64,000 nt of DNA from Streptomyces virginiae (GTDB taxonomy: Bacteria; Actinomycetota; Actinomycetes; Streptomycetales; Streptomycetaceae), in the NCBI RefSeq assembly GCF_000720455.1, contig NZ_JOAK01000016.1, forward strand, positions 1 to 64,000, read 5' to 3'. The position numbers and the translations under genes were made by a program. Within the stretch, counting starts at the first letter, position 1, and each line of letters opens with the position of its first letter. Below, piece by piece: positions 45,873 to 54,589 of the stretch. Below the pieces are notes generated by a model. That model worked only from the letters and a program-made list of their open reading frames with translations. It ran no database searches and had not been told where the DNA came from.

Positions 45873-48047
45873 GTGACGTGGCTGCGGGCCCTCCGGGAAG
45901 TCGTGCGATCCGGACTCACGATCGAGGAGGCGCGACTGGAGCCCCTGCTCGCGCTGCGCACTGCTGTGGGGGTGGCGATCGTCATCGGGCCGGCGCTGTG
46001 GCTGGCCTCCCCGGCGTACGCCGCGTCCGCCGCCCTCGGTGCCTACTCCGCGGGCGCAGCCACTTTCCAGCGCACATGGCGTCCCCGCAAAGTCATCGCG
46101 CTCGGCGCGGGCGTAGGTTTGGCGCTCAGCACGTTCCTGGGCTATCTGGCGGCGGGGCGACTCGCGACGTTCCTCCCACTGCTGGCCGTATGGGCCTTTG
46201 CCGCAGGGATGGCGTGGGCCGTCGGATCGACCGCCGGGATCGTCGCAGCGACGACGGTCGGCAGCATGCTGGTGACCGTCACCCTGCCCACGAGCATCGG
46301 GCGGGCTCTGGAGCACGCCGGGATCATCGCGCTCGGGGGAGTGGCGCAGGCCCTGCTGATCCTGCTGTTCCCGATCCGCCGTTGGGGGGCGCACCGTGAC
46401 GCGCTCGCCGACGCCCTGGCCGCCGTGGCGGACCACGCCCGCCGGCTGCGGCACGACCCGACCGCCCCGTTCGACCCGGAACCGCTGATGACGGCGCGGG
46501 ACGCGGCCGCCGTGACGCCGTCGCAGGCCCGCACCCGGCCCCCCGTCCTGCACGGCCCCCGGGGGCTCGCCGAACGCATTCGGCCCGTCGTCGCCGCACT
46601 CGCCGACCCGGACGTCGGCGCCCCGGCGGAGGGACCCGGGCGGGACCGCGCAAGGGAGTTGCTCGACGCGGCCGCCGAGGTCCTGGATGCGGCCGCCCGT
46701 TCGATCCGCCGCGGCACTCCCGCCGAGGTGTCGCCCGGAAGCACGGACGCCCTGCGCGTCGACGAGGAGCACGAGGTGCTGGAGGGCCCCGCGCGGCAGG
46801 CCGCCGAGCGGCTCGTGGAACTGCTCGGCGAGGCCTTGGACATCGCCCGGTGCGGCACGCGTGGGAGGATGCCCGCGCCGCCCGGCCCCGCGAACGCCCA
46901 GTTCCTGGTGCGCCCGACCATGTTCCGGCTGGTCCCGGTCGTGGTCCGCGCGGTCCGCCCTGAGCTCCGCCGGGACTCGCCCGTGTTCCGGCACGCCGTC
47001 CGCCTGGCGGCGGTGGCCACGCTCGGGTACCTGATCGCCGCCCGGCTACCCGTGGGCCACGGCTACTGGGTGCCCATCACCTCGGTGATGGTGATGCGGC
47101 CGGACTTCCACCAGACGTACGCGCGGGCGGTGGCCCGTCTCGCCGGGACCCTGGCGGGGGTCGCGCTCGCCACCGGGATGGTGCGGGCCCTGGGCCCGGA
47201 CGCCCAGGTGTTCGGCCTGCTGGCGGTGGTCTCGGCGGGCCTGTCGTTCACGCTGAACCGTACCGGCTACGCCTACTCCCAGTGCTTCACTGCCGCATAC
47301 GTCGTCTTCCTGCTCGGCATGGGCGGCCAGGCATGGGAGCAGACGGTCCCGGAGCGGGTCGTGCTCACCCTGCTCGGCGGGGCCCTGGCGATGCTGGCGT
47401 ACGTGGTGTTCCCCGCATGGGAGACACCCCGGCTGCCGGGCCGGCTTGCGGATTGGCTCGCCGCCGAGGGCCGATACGCGGCCGCGGTGCTCCGCAGCTA
47501 CGCCGAACCGACCCGGGAACATCACGCCGACCTGCGCAGGGCACTGCTGGCGAGCAGGGAGGCACGTGCCGCCTGGCAGGAGACATACGACCGGGCAAGA
47601 CAGGAACCGGTCCGCCCCAGGGGCCTGACGTCACGCGAGGCGGAGGAGGCGCAGGAGGCGCTCAAGGGGTTCGACCGGGCGGCGATGCTCATGGAGAGCC
47701 ACGTCCCGAGGGACGACAGCCGTCCCGTCCCGCAGGCGGAGCGGCTCGCCGAGGCCCTGGAGGCGGACACCGCGCAGGCGGCGGTAGACGTGCGCGAGCA
47801 CAGGAATCCGGACTGGGTGCGCGTGGAGGAGGTGCTCCACGCGTGGGAGGGCGCCGCCGCCGGAGACGGGAGCCCGGTGGTGCGGCGCGGGGCGGAAATG
47901 CAGAAGCAGGCGTTGGAGGACCTCGCGACGGCCGTGAGCCGTACACCCCTGGAACGGGACGTCGGCTCCGCTCGCGAGGAGCAACGGGTACGGGCGGCCG
48001 CGGCGGCGGAAGGTGACGGATCAGGACCTGCCCACCGGGGTGGGTGA
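45873..48047 (+). CDS. FUSC-family membrane protein
   Basis: The 724-residue protein has two hydrophobic blocks of about six helices each. The first is at residues 30-165 (TAVGVAIVIGPALWLASPAYAASAALGAYSAG). The second begins near 375 (AVRLAAVATLGYLIAARLPVGHGYWVPITSVMVMRPD), the FUSC signature that resembles aromatic acid exporters (AaeB). The polar regions are Arg/Glu-rich and probably cytoplasmic coiled regions. Efflux of aromatic or amphipathic compounds is inferred from the family. The 3' end overlaps the convergent PsiE-like gene by 27 bp. Confidence 0.85.
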   Translation: MTWLRALREVVRSGLTIEEARLEPLLALRTAVGVAIVIGPALWLASPAYAASAALGAYSAGAATFQRTWRPRKVIALGAGVGLALSTFLGYLAAGRLATFLPLLAVWAFAAGMAWAVGSTAGIVAATTVGSMLVTVTLPTSIGRALEHAGIIALGGVAQALLILLFPIRRWGAHRDALADALAAVADHARRLRHDPTAPFDPEPLMTARDAAAVTPSQARTRPPVLHGPRGLAERIRPVVAALADPDVGAPAEGPGRDRARELLDAAAEVLDAAARSIRRGTPAEVSPGSTDALRVDEEHEVLEGPARQAAERLVELLGEALDIARCGTRGRMPAPPGPANAQFLVRPTMFRLVPVVVRAVRPELRRDSPVFRHAVRLAAVATLGYLIAARLPVGHGYWVPITSVMVMRPDFHQTYARAVARLAGTLAGVALATGMVRALGPDAQVFGLLAVVSAGLSFTLNRTGYAYSQCFTAAYVVFLLGMGGQAWEQTVPERVVLTLLGGALAMLAYVVFPAWETPRLPGRLADWLAAEGRYAAAVLRSYAEPTREHHADLRRALLASREARAAWQETYDRARQEPVRPRGLTSREAEEAQEALKGFDRAAMLMESHVPRDDSRPVPQAERLAEALEADTAQAAVDVREHRNPDWVRVEEVLHAWEGAAAGDGSPVVRRGAEMQKQALEDLATAVSRTPLERDVGSAREEQRVRAAAAAEGDGSGPAHRGG

Positions 48048-48563
48048 CGGCTCCGGCGACGGTGGAGCGCGCCGCGCCTCCTGGAGCGGGAAGTAGTCTG
48101 CCGGCCGCGTCGAGCGACGCCACACGTACCCCGCTGTCGCCATCGCGAGGATCAGACCTGCCAGGATGAGCAGTTCGATCCCCTCGACGTTCCACCGGAA
48201 GGACTTCTCCGCCTCGGCCGTCACGATGAGCACCTTGCGGATGCCGGCAACCAGGCCGACGACGAGGAACGGCTCCGCGTCGAGGGTCTGGTTCCTGATG
48301 GTCAGGCGGACGGTGTGGAGCAGCTCGGCCACGATGAACAGCACAAGGCTGTTGTCCAGGGCGGACAGAACGACCGCCTCCTCCTCGTACGGCCCCTGGA
48401 TCGACCTGATGACGTCGTGGACGACCCCGACGGTCAGGAGTCCCGCGAGCAGTACGAGGAGCGCCGCGACAATGAGGTGGATGCCGTCCTCGAGGAGTTG
48501 CAGGAGGCCCTGTACCCGGCCCCCGCCCTCGGTCTTCGGGAGTGTGGGTCTCACGGTCGGCAT
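48021..48563 (-). CDS. PsiE-like phosphate-starvation-inducible membrane protein
   Basis: The 180-residue protein has four hydrophobic helices: GIHLIVAALLVLLAGLLTVGVV, LDNSLVLFIVAELLHTV, FLVVGLVAGIRKVLIVTAEAE and IELLILAGLILAMATAGYVW. The loop RNQTLDAEPFLVVGLVAGIRKVLI is the PsiE family hallmark. Function is unknown even in E. coli. A psiE relative is a core gene of Gram-negative heat-tolerance islands, and here one again lies beside clpB and thioredoxin genes. Confidence 0.88.
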   Translation of the reverse strand: MPTVRPTLPKTEGGGRVQGLLQLLEDGIHLIVAALLVLLAGLLTVGVVHDVIRSIQGPYEEEAVVLSALDNSLVLFIVAELLHTVRLTIRNQTLDAEPFLVVGLVAGIRKVLIVTAEAEKSFRWNVEGIELLILAGLILAMATAGYVWRRSTRPADYFPLQEARRAPPSPEPSPTPVGRS

Positions 48564-49259
48564 CCTAGGGGCGCCCCAGGCCAGCGGGCGCGGCTCGCTG
48601 TGCTGCCAAACGGGTGGACGAGGGATTCCTCCCTGGTGGCAGCCTGCGGGGGTGGGACGAGGCGCGACATCAGCGACCGAGTTCTACCCCGCGGCCGGAG
48701 AAGGCAGGGCCGGGGCCGGCCTCGTTCCTCGCGGCGGCCCCGCAGGCCACAGACGCCGTCTCGCGGGTGTGATTGTCGAGGAACACCAGTCTGGCCATGT
48801 CGGGGCGCTGCGCCGGCAGGTCCGTGGCGCCACGGCCCAGAGGCCCGGCGAGCACGACGCTTGGCGGGACTGGCTGCTGTGGGCCCGGGCAGGCGCTGAA
48901 CACCCACCGGACGGCCAGAGCACGAACCGGCCCGTCGTCGCGGATTCGCGGCTTGGCCGGCTGGTCGCCAGGACGACGGTGCGTGAAGTCCATTCCGCGG
49001 CTGCCGAGGAGCGGACCGAGCTGAGTCCGGCCGCTGTCAGCGCATCTTCCGCACCAGCTGCACATGGCGCGGGCCGAGATTGCACTTCCGCCCGCCGGTA
49101 CGGCCACTGGCACGGGCGGCGGCCCAGGCCCTCTTTCGCGATTTGGCTGAACGTGGCGCTCGACCGGATCAGGGTGTCAGGGCGGCTCAGGGCCCGGAAG
49201 GCAGGGGCACGTGAAGGGCGTAGGCGCGCACCTGAGAACGTCGGTGCCGGATACAGCAG
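48564..49259. other. Gene-poor stretch next to the tRNA
   Basis: About 700 bp without a convincing gene. Frames exist on both strands, for example a minus frame at 48670-49113 that starts with CSWCGRC-type cysteines, but their composition does not resemble a folded protein and no domain is recognisable. The stretch lies between PsiE and tRNA-fMet, a common place for island edges. Confidence 0.5.
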
Positions 49260-49294
49260 AAGGGCCCAGATCTCTATGGGAGATCTGGGCCCTT
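49260..49294 (-). terminator. Rho-independent-type terminator of tRNA-fMet
   Basis: Bases 49260-49274 and 49280-49294 form a perfect 15-bp stem around the loop TATGG. The hairpin starts 8 bp beyond the tRNA 3' end on the minus strand and is followed by a pyrimidine-rich CTTCTGCTG. Confidence 0.85.
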
Positions 49295-49302
49295 CCGAGC
49301 AG

Positions 49303-49376
49303 TAGCGGGGACAGGATTTGAACCTGCGACCTCTGGGTTATGAGCCCAGCGAGCTACCGAGCTGCTCCACCCCGCG
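49303..49376 (-). tRNA. Initiator tRNA-fMet (CAT)
   Basis: The 74-nt gene folds as a cloverleaf with acceptor CGCGGGG, anticodon loop CTCATAA flanked by the three consecutive G-C pairs (GGG/CCC) that mark initiator tRNAs, and T arm GGTTCAAATCC. Position 1 is C facing T at 72, so the first acceptor pair is unpaired, another initiator mark. CCA is not encoded. Initiator tRNA genes are possible integration sites. Confidence 0.95.
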
Positions 49377-50060
49377 TCGATGCCTCCACCATACGGCACC
49401 TTTGGCCCGAGCTTCGCCAGATTTCCCTGCCCGACCTGCTGTCGCAAGCGCTCGCAGCTTGCAGGGGCATGCGATCTCCGCGACCTCCGGCGATGGGGGA
49501 GTGCGGGCCGCCGCTGCCGGGGAGCGGCGGCCCGCACTGCTGTTGCCGCGGATGTCCTGACGACCGCGAAGCTGTGCGGTCCGCGTGGTGCCCCGGGCCT
49601 ACCGGGTGGCCTTGCCATCAGTCTGAGTCCCACAGAAGGCATCCCCGCGAGAGGTCAGATGAGGGAGGGCAGGATGCCGCGGGGCCAGTGCCCGAGCCAG
49701 AGTGCGGCGGCTGAGGGCCGGTCCTGAGCCTCGGTTGAACCGTCGTGCGGCAGGTACTCGGTGGGAGCCACACAGCCTTCGCCCGGGCGAGGCGTATGCG
49801 GATGATGCGGATGGGGCGGCCGCTGGCGACGTGGTCGCGGTAGTCCTGGGTGTGCGGGTAGCGGTCGGCGTGGTAGTCGGGGTGGACGGCTCGGCAGACC
49901 GCTTGGGCGTCGATGGCACCGAGGATGACGTAACGGACTCTCCGGCTGCCACGGTCGGTTCTGGATGGTGTCTCGCCCGAGGCCGTGGCGGCTGGCGCTC
50001 CGTCGCGCAGGCCGGCGGGACGGTGTGGGCAGCCGGCGATGCGCGGCGTAGAGGCCACGC
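49377..50060. other. Stretch without a recognisable gene between tRNA-fMet and the LacI gene
   Basis: About 680 bp. On the minus strand a frame joined to the LacI gene's other frame reads YVILGAIDAQAVCRAVHPDY and RPIRIIRIRLARAKAVW (around 49780-49960). This looks protein-like but has no start of its own and no domain that I know. It may be a decayed gene. Nothing else is supported. Confidence 0.4.
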
Positions 50061-51080
50061 TCAGCCGGGCAGCGGCACGACCGACGTCGAACGCCGCACC
50101 ACCAGCTCCGGCTCGAAAACGACTTGCCGGTGCCGGTGGGCCGCTCCGCCCGGTCCGGTCTCCTCGGCGAGCATCTCGGCCGCCGTCCGCCCCATCGCCT
50201 CCGCGGGCTGGCGCACCGAGGTCAGCGGCACCGCGGCCGCCGCGGCGAACTCGATGTCGTCGTAGCCGACGATCGCGAGGTCCTCTGGTACCCGCAGGCC
50301 CGCGGCGAACGCGGCCTGCAGCATTCCGAGGGCCAACAGATCGTTCGCGCAGAACGCTGCGGTCGGTCTCGGCGACATCCCCAGCAGGCGGGCGCCGGCG
50401 TCGCGGCCCGCCGCCACGTCCAGCCCGTCCACCTCCAGGTCCAGCAGGACGGCGTCGCGACCGGCCAGCGCCTGCAGCGCGCCGCGGCGGCGGTCGGCGA
50501 CCTGCTGTAGCCGGTGGCGGCCGCCCGCGAACGCGATCCGTCGGTGACCGCTCTCCAGCAGGTGCCCGGCCGCCAGGGCGCCGCCCCCGACGTCGTCCAC
50601 CGACACCGAGCAGGCTTCCAGCCCCGCGGCGAGCCGGTCCACCAGCACGAAGGGCACGCCGCTGCGACGGAGCGCCGCCGCTCCCGACCCCTCCGCGTCG
50701 GCCGGGGTCAGCAACACCCCGCGCACCCGCTGCTCCGCGAAGAGGGCGAGGTAGTCCGCCTCGTCGGCGAGCTGCTGAGCGCTGTTGCAGACCATCACGC
50801 CCAGGCCCGCCGCGCGCGCTGCCTGTTCGGCCCCGCGCGCCAAGGAGACGAAGAACGGGTTGCCCAGGTCGAGGACCAGCAGACCGATGATCCGGCTGCT
50901 GCCGGAGCGCAGCTGGCGCGCCGACTCGTCGCGTACGTAGCCGAGCTGTTCGATCGCGGCCCGGACCCTGGCTCTGGTCCCCTCGCCGACCGTCTCCGGC
51001 CGGTTGATCACGTTGGAGACCGTGCCGACCGACACACCGGCTGCCCGTGCCACGTCCTTGATGCTCGCCGCGCCGCCCAT
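50061..51080 (-). CDS. LacI-family regulator of the rhamnose locus
   Basis: The 339-residue protein has the HTH ASIKDVARAAGVSVGTVSNVI (residues 5-25), the hinge helix YVRDESARQLRSGSSRIIGLLVLD and a periplasmic-binding-protein-like domain (FVSLARGAEQAARAAG, FVLVDRLAAG, AAFCANDLLALGML, VGYDDIEFA). It is divergent from rhaI with a 152-bp intergenic region that holds two TGAAA-type dyads, one 10 bp upstream of its own start. It is probably the repressor of rhaI-rhaD-rhaB, relieved by rhamnose or a phosphorylated intermediate. Confidence 0.92.
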   Translation of the reverse strand: MGGAASIKDVARAAGVSVGTVSNVINRPETVGEGTRARVRAAIEQLGYVRDESARQLRSGSSRIIGLLVLDLGNPFFVSLARGAEQAARAAGLGVMVCNSAQQLADEADYLALFAEQRVRGVLLTPADAEGSGAAALRRSGVPFVLVDRLAAGLEACSVSVDDVGGGALAAGHLLESGHRRIAFAGGRHRLQQVADRRRGALQALAGRDAVLLDLEVDGLDVAAGRDAGARLLGMSPRPTAAFCANDLLALGMLQAAFAAGLRVPEDLAIVGYDDIEFAAAAAVPLTSVRQPAEAMGRTAAEMLAEETGPGGAAHRHRQVVFEPELVVRRSTSVVPLPG

Positions 51081-51090
51081 TTCCCACCAT

Positions 51091-51102
51091 TGAAATGTTT
51101 CA
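51091..51102. promoter_or_regulatory. LacI-type operator O1
   Basis: TGAAA-TG-TTTCA is a near-perfect dyad immediately upstream of the lacI-type gene, matching the TGAAACGTTTCA type of actinobacterial LacI-family sites. It suggests autorepression. Confidence 0.65.
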
Positions 51103-51201
51103 CCGGCTCCGACAGCCGACCCGGAGGTCAGGTTACGACATCACGCCAACCGCCCCCCGTCGGTGCCTTGACGCTCCCCACGGTCCTACCTACCGTCGGG
51201 A

Positions 51202-51213
51202 TGAAACGATTCA
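51202..51213. promoter_or_regulatory. LacI-type operator O2 upstream of rhaI
   Basis: TGAAA-CG-ATTCA is an imperfect dyad of the same type, 8 bp before the GGAGG box of rhaI. It is in position to block elongation or initiation of the rha operon. Confidence 0.55.
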
Positions 51214-51232
51214 GATCGTGGGAGGTGCTCCG

Positions 51233-52399
51233 GTGGCCGACCGATCCGCCGTGAAGGACGCCCTTCGGGCCCAGCGCATCGAGACGCCCTCGTGGGGCTA
51301 CGGGAACTCGGGAACCCGCTTCAAGGTCTTCGCCCAACCCGGCGTCCCGCGCGACCCGTTCGAGAAGCTCGCCGACGCGGCCCAGGTGCACGCCGCCACC
51401 GGTGTCGCCCCCAAGGTCTCGCTGCACATTCCCTGGGACCGGGTCGAGGACTACGGAGCGCTGTCCGCCCACGCCCGCGAGCTCGGGCTCGAGATCGGCG
51501 CGATCAACGCGAACGTCTTCCAGGACGAGGACTACAAGCTCGGCTCCGTCACCCATCCGGACCCGCGGGTGCGCCGCAAGGCTCTTGACCACCTGCTGGA
51601 ATGCGTCGACATCATGGACGCCACCGGCTCGCGCGATCTCAAGCTGTGGTTCTCCGACGGCACCAACTACCCAGGTCAGGACGACATTTCGGCCCGCCAA
51701 CAACGCCTCTCCGACGCCCTGTCAGAGGTGTACCGGCGGCTCGGCGACGACCAGCGGATCCTGCTGGAGTACAAGCTGTTCGAGCCCGCGTTCTACACCA
51801 CGGACGTCCCTGACTGGGGCACCGCGTACGCGCACTGCCTGCGGCTCGGGCCCAGAGCCGCGGTCGTCGTCGACACCGGCCACCACGCCCCCGGCACCAA
51901 CATCGAGTTCATCGTCGCGTTCCTGCTGCGCGAGGGCAAGCTCGGCGGCTTCGACTTCAACTCCCGCTTCTACGCGGACGACGACCTGATGGTCGGCGCC
52001 GCCGACCCGTTCCAGCTGTTCCGGATCCTGCACGAGGTCACCGGGAACGGCGGCTTCGCCCCCGAGGCCGGCGTCGCGTTCATGCTCGACCAGTGTCACA
52101 ACATCGAGGCGAAGATTCCCGCGATCATCCGCTCGGTGATGAACGTCCAGGAGGCCACGGCCAAGGCCCTGTTGGTCGACCGCCCGGCCCTGACGGCCGC
52201 CCAGGACGCGGGCGACGTACTCGGCGCGAACGAGGTGCTGATGGACGCCTACGCCACCGACGTCCGTCCGCTGCTGGCCGAGGTCCGGGCCGAGGACGGG
52301 CGGGACCCGAATCCGGTCGCGGCCTACCGGGCCGGCGGCTGGGCCGAGAAGATCGTCGCCGAGCGGGTCGGCGGCGCCCAGGCCGGATGGGGGGCTTGA
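51233..52399 (+). CDS. rhaI: L-rhamnose isomerase (RhaI type)
   Basis: The 388-residue TIM-barrel isomerase converts L-rhamnose to L-rhamnulose. Segments are PSWGYGNSGTRFKVFAQPGVPRDP, LHIPWDRVEDY, the metal-site DLKLWFSDGTNYPGQDD, ILLEYKLFEPAFYTTDVPDWG, VVVDTGHHAPGTNIE and FDFNSRFYADDDLMVGAADP. These match the Pseudomonas/Actinobacteria RhaI subgroup rather than E. coli RhaA. The GTG at 51233 follows GGGAGG by about 8 nt. It heads the plus-strand rha operon; no mutarotase or sugar transporter gene is present. Confidence 0.92.
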   Translation: MADRSAVKDALRAQRIETPSWGYGNSGTRFKVFAQPGVPRDPFEKLADAAQVHAATGVAPKVSLHIPWDRVEDYGALSAHARELGLEIGAINANVFQDEDYKLGSVTHPDPRVRRKALDHLLECVDIMDATGSRDLKLWFSDGTNYPGQDDISARQQRLSDALSEVYRRLGDDQRILLEYKLFEPAFYTTDVPDWGTAYAHCLRLGPRAAVVVDTGHHAPGTNIEFIVAFLLREGKLGGFDFNSRFYADDDLMVGAADPFQLFRILHEVTGNGGFAPEAGVAFMLDQCHNIEAKIPAIIRSVMNVQEATAKALLVDRPALTAAQDAGDVLGANEVLMDAYATDVRPLLAEVRAEDGRDPNPVAAYRAGGWAEKIVAERVGGAQAGWGA

Positions 52400-52412
52400 C
52401 CCGTCCGCCGCG

Positions 52413-52498
52413 CGGGCCGGCCCGCACCACCTCGTACCCGCGGGCCGGCCCGCACCCTCCTCGTACCCACGGGCCGGCCCGCACCCTCCTCGTGCCCC
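52413..52498 (+). repeat. Three tandem 29-bp units between rhaI and rhaD
   Basis: Units at 52413-52440 (28 bp), 52441-52469 and 52470-52498 share CGGGCCGGCCCGCACC followed by a CTCCTCGT-ACCC-type end. Each opens with the 12-bp palindrome CGGGCCGGCCCG. They fill the gap between the rhaI stop and the rhaD ribosome-binding site and can each form a hairpin in the mRNA. There are no spacers, so this is not a CRISPR array. Confidence 0.85.
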
Positions 52499-52542
52499 CC
52501 ATGAGAGCGCCACCGCCCCCGGACAAGGAAGCTGCTCCCGCC

Positions 52543-54582
52543 ATGGCCCAGCACCCCGTCGTCGCCGCCCTCCTCGCCCGCTCCCACCGGCTCGGATCGG
52601 ATCCGCGCAACACCAACTACGCCGGCGGCAACACCTCTGCCAAGGGCGCGGCCACCGACCCCGTCACCGGGCAGCCCGTCGACCTGATGTGGGTGAAGGG
52701 CTCGGGCGGCGACCTCGCCACCCTCGCCGAGGCGGGCCTGGCCGTGCTGCGGCTGGACCGCCTGCGCGCCCTCGCCGACACCTACCCGGGCGTGGAACAG
52801 GAGGACGAGATGGTCGCCGCGTTCGAGTACTGCCTGCACGGCAATGGCGGCGCGGCTCCGTCCATCGACACCGCCATGCACGGTCTGGTCGACGCCGCGC
52901 ACGTCGATCACCTGCACCCCGACTCCGGCATCGCGCTCGCCACCGCCGCCGACGGCGAAAGGCTCACCGCCGCCTGCTTCGGCGACGCCGTGCCGTGGCT
53001 GCCCTGGCGCCGCCCCGGCTTCCAGCTCGGCCTGGACATCGCCGAGCTCCATCGGACCCACCCGCAGGCCATCGGCTGCGTCCTGGGCGGTCACGGCATC
53101 ACCGCCTGGGGCGCCACCAGCGAGGAGTGCGAGGCCAACGCCCTGCACATCATCGGCACCGCCGAGGCCTTCCTGGCCCGCCACGGCAAGGCCGAGCCGT
53201 TCGGCCCGCAGCTCGACGGCTACCACGCGCTGCCAGAGGCCGAACGCCGGCGGCGCGCCGCCTCGCTCGCCCCCGCCATCCGCGGTCTGGCCTCCACCGA
53301 CCTCCCGCAGGTCGGCCACTTCACCGACGCCGCGCCCGTGCTGGACTTTCTCGCCCGCGCCGAGCATCCTCGCCTGGCCGCCCTCGGCACCTCCTGCCCC
53401 GACCACTTCCTGCGCACCAAGGTCGCCCCGCTGCTCCTCGACCTGCCCGCCATCGCGCCCCTGGACGAGACGATCGTCCGCCTGCGGGAGCTGCACACCG
53501 ACTACCGGGCCGGCTACCGGGCCTACTACGAGCGGTACGCCACCGCGGAGTCGCCCCCCATGCGCGGCGCCGACCCGGCGATCGTCCTGGTCCCGGGCGT
53601 CGGCATGTTCTCCTTCGGCAGGGACAAGCAGACCGCCCGCGTAGCCGGCGAGTTCTACCTCAATGCGATCAACGTGATGCGCGGCGCGGAAGCGGTCTCC
53701 GGCTACGCCCCGATCGAGGAGCGCGAGAAGTTCGCCATCGAGTACTGGGCACTGGAAGAGGCGAAGCTGCGGCGGATGTCCGCGCCCAAACCGCTGGACA
53801 CCCGCGTCGCCCTGGTCACCGGCGCCGGCTCCGGCATCGGCAGGGCCATCGCGCACCGCCTGGCCGCCGAGGGCGCCTGCGTCGTCGTCGCCGACGTCAA
53901 CACCGCCACCGCCCGGGCCGTCGCCGACGAACTCGGCGGCTCGGACCGGGCCGTGGCCGTCACCGTCGACGTCACCTCCGAGGAGCAGATCGCCGAGGCG
54001 TTCCGCACCGCGGTCCTGGCCTTCGGCGGTGTCGACCTGGTGGTCAACAACGCGGGCATCTCCATCTCCAAGCCGCTGCTGGAGACCACCGCCGATGACT
54101 GGGACCGGCAGCACGCCATCATGGCCCGCGGCTCCTTCCTCGTCTCCCGGGAGGCCGCCCGCACCATGATCCGGCAGGGCCTGGGCGGCGACCTCGTCTA
54201 CGTCACCTCGAAGAACGCGGTCTTCGCCGGCCCCGACAACATCGCGTATTCCGCCACCAAGGCCGACCAGGCCCACCAAGTGCGTTTGCTCGCCACCGAG
54301 TTGGGCGAACACGGAATCCGCGTCAACGGCGTCAACCCGGACGGCGTGGTCCGCGGCTCGGGCATCTTCGCCAGCGGCTGGGGCGCCCAGCGCGCCGCGA
54401 CCTACGGCATCGCGGAGGAGCACCTCGGCGCGTTCTACGCCCAGCGCACCCTCCTCAAGCGCGAGGTGCTGCCCGAGCACGTCGCCGCCGCCGTATTCGC
54501 CCTCACCGGCGGCGACCTCACCCACACCACCGGCCTCCACATCCCCGTCGACGCCGGCGTCGCCGCGGCCTTCCTGCGCTGA
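52543..54582 (+). CDS. rhaD: Bifunctional rhamnulose-1-phosphate aldolase/lactaldehyde dehydrogenase
   Basis: The 679-residue fusion has a class II (zinc) aldolase domain at residues 1-405 (NTNYAGGNTSAKG, HPDSGIALATA, GGHGITAWG). A short-chain dehydrogenase domain runs from 420 (VALVTGAGSGIGRAIAHRLAAEG, VNNAGISISKPL, YVTSKNAVFAGPDN, YSATKADQAHQVR with the YxxxK pair). It cleaves L-rhamnulose 1-phosphate to dihydroxyacetone phosphate and L-lactaldehyde, and probably oxidises the latter. I chose the ATG at 52543 after AAGGAA; the ATG at 52501 adds 14 Pro-rich residues. Confidence 0.93.
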   Translation: MAQHPVVAALLARSHRLGSDPRNTNYAGGNTSAKGAATDPVTGQPVDLMWVKGSGGDLATLAEAGLAVLRLDRLRALADTYPGVEQEDEMVAAFEYCLHGNGGAAPSIDTAMHGLVDAAHVDHLHPDSGIALATAADGERLTAACFGDAVPWLPWRRPGFQLGLDIAELHRTHPQAIGCVLGGHGITAWGATSEECEANALHIIGTAEAFLARHGKAEPFGPQLDGYHALPEAERRRRAASLAPAIRGLASTDLPQVGHFTDAAPVLDFLARAEHPRLAALGTSCPDHFLRTKVAPLLLDLPAIAPLDETIVRLRELHTDYRAGYRAYYERYATAESPPMRGADPAIVLVPGVGMFSFGRDKQTARVAGEFYLNAINVMRGAEAVSGYAPIEEREKFAIEYWALEEAKLRRMSAPKPLDTRVALVTGAGSGIGRAIAHRLAAEGACVVVADVNTATARAVADELGGSDRAVAVTVDVTSEEQIAEAFRTAVLAFGGVDLVVNNAGISISKPLLETTADDWDRQHAIMARGSFLVSREAARTMIRQGLGGDLVYVTSKNAVFAGPDNIAYSATKADQAHQVRLLATELGEHGIRVNGVNPDGVVRGSGIFASGWGAQRAATYGIAEEHLGAFYAQRTLLKREVLPEHVAAAVFALTGGDLTHTTGLHIPVDAGVAAAFLR

Positions 54583-54589
54583 GGCGGCC

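Noticed and set aside
48670..49113. Cysteine-containing minus-strand frame as a gene
   Set aside because: Overlapping frames on both strands are equally open, composition is not protein-like and no start signal is convincing.
49303..49376. attL/attR duplication of the tRNA 3' end
   Set aside because: I did not see a second copy of the GGTTCAAATCC-to-3'-end sequence in the window, nor an integrase gene.
52413..52498. CRISPR-like array
   Set aside because: The three 29-bp units are directly adjacent without spacers and no cas gene is present.
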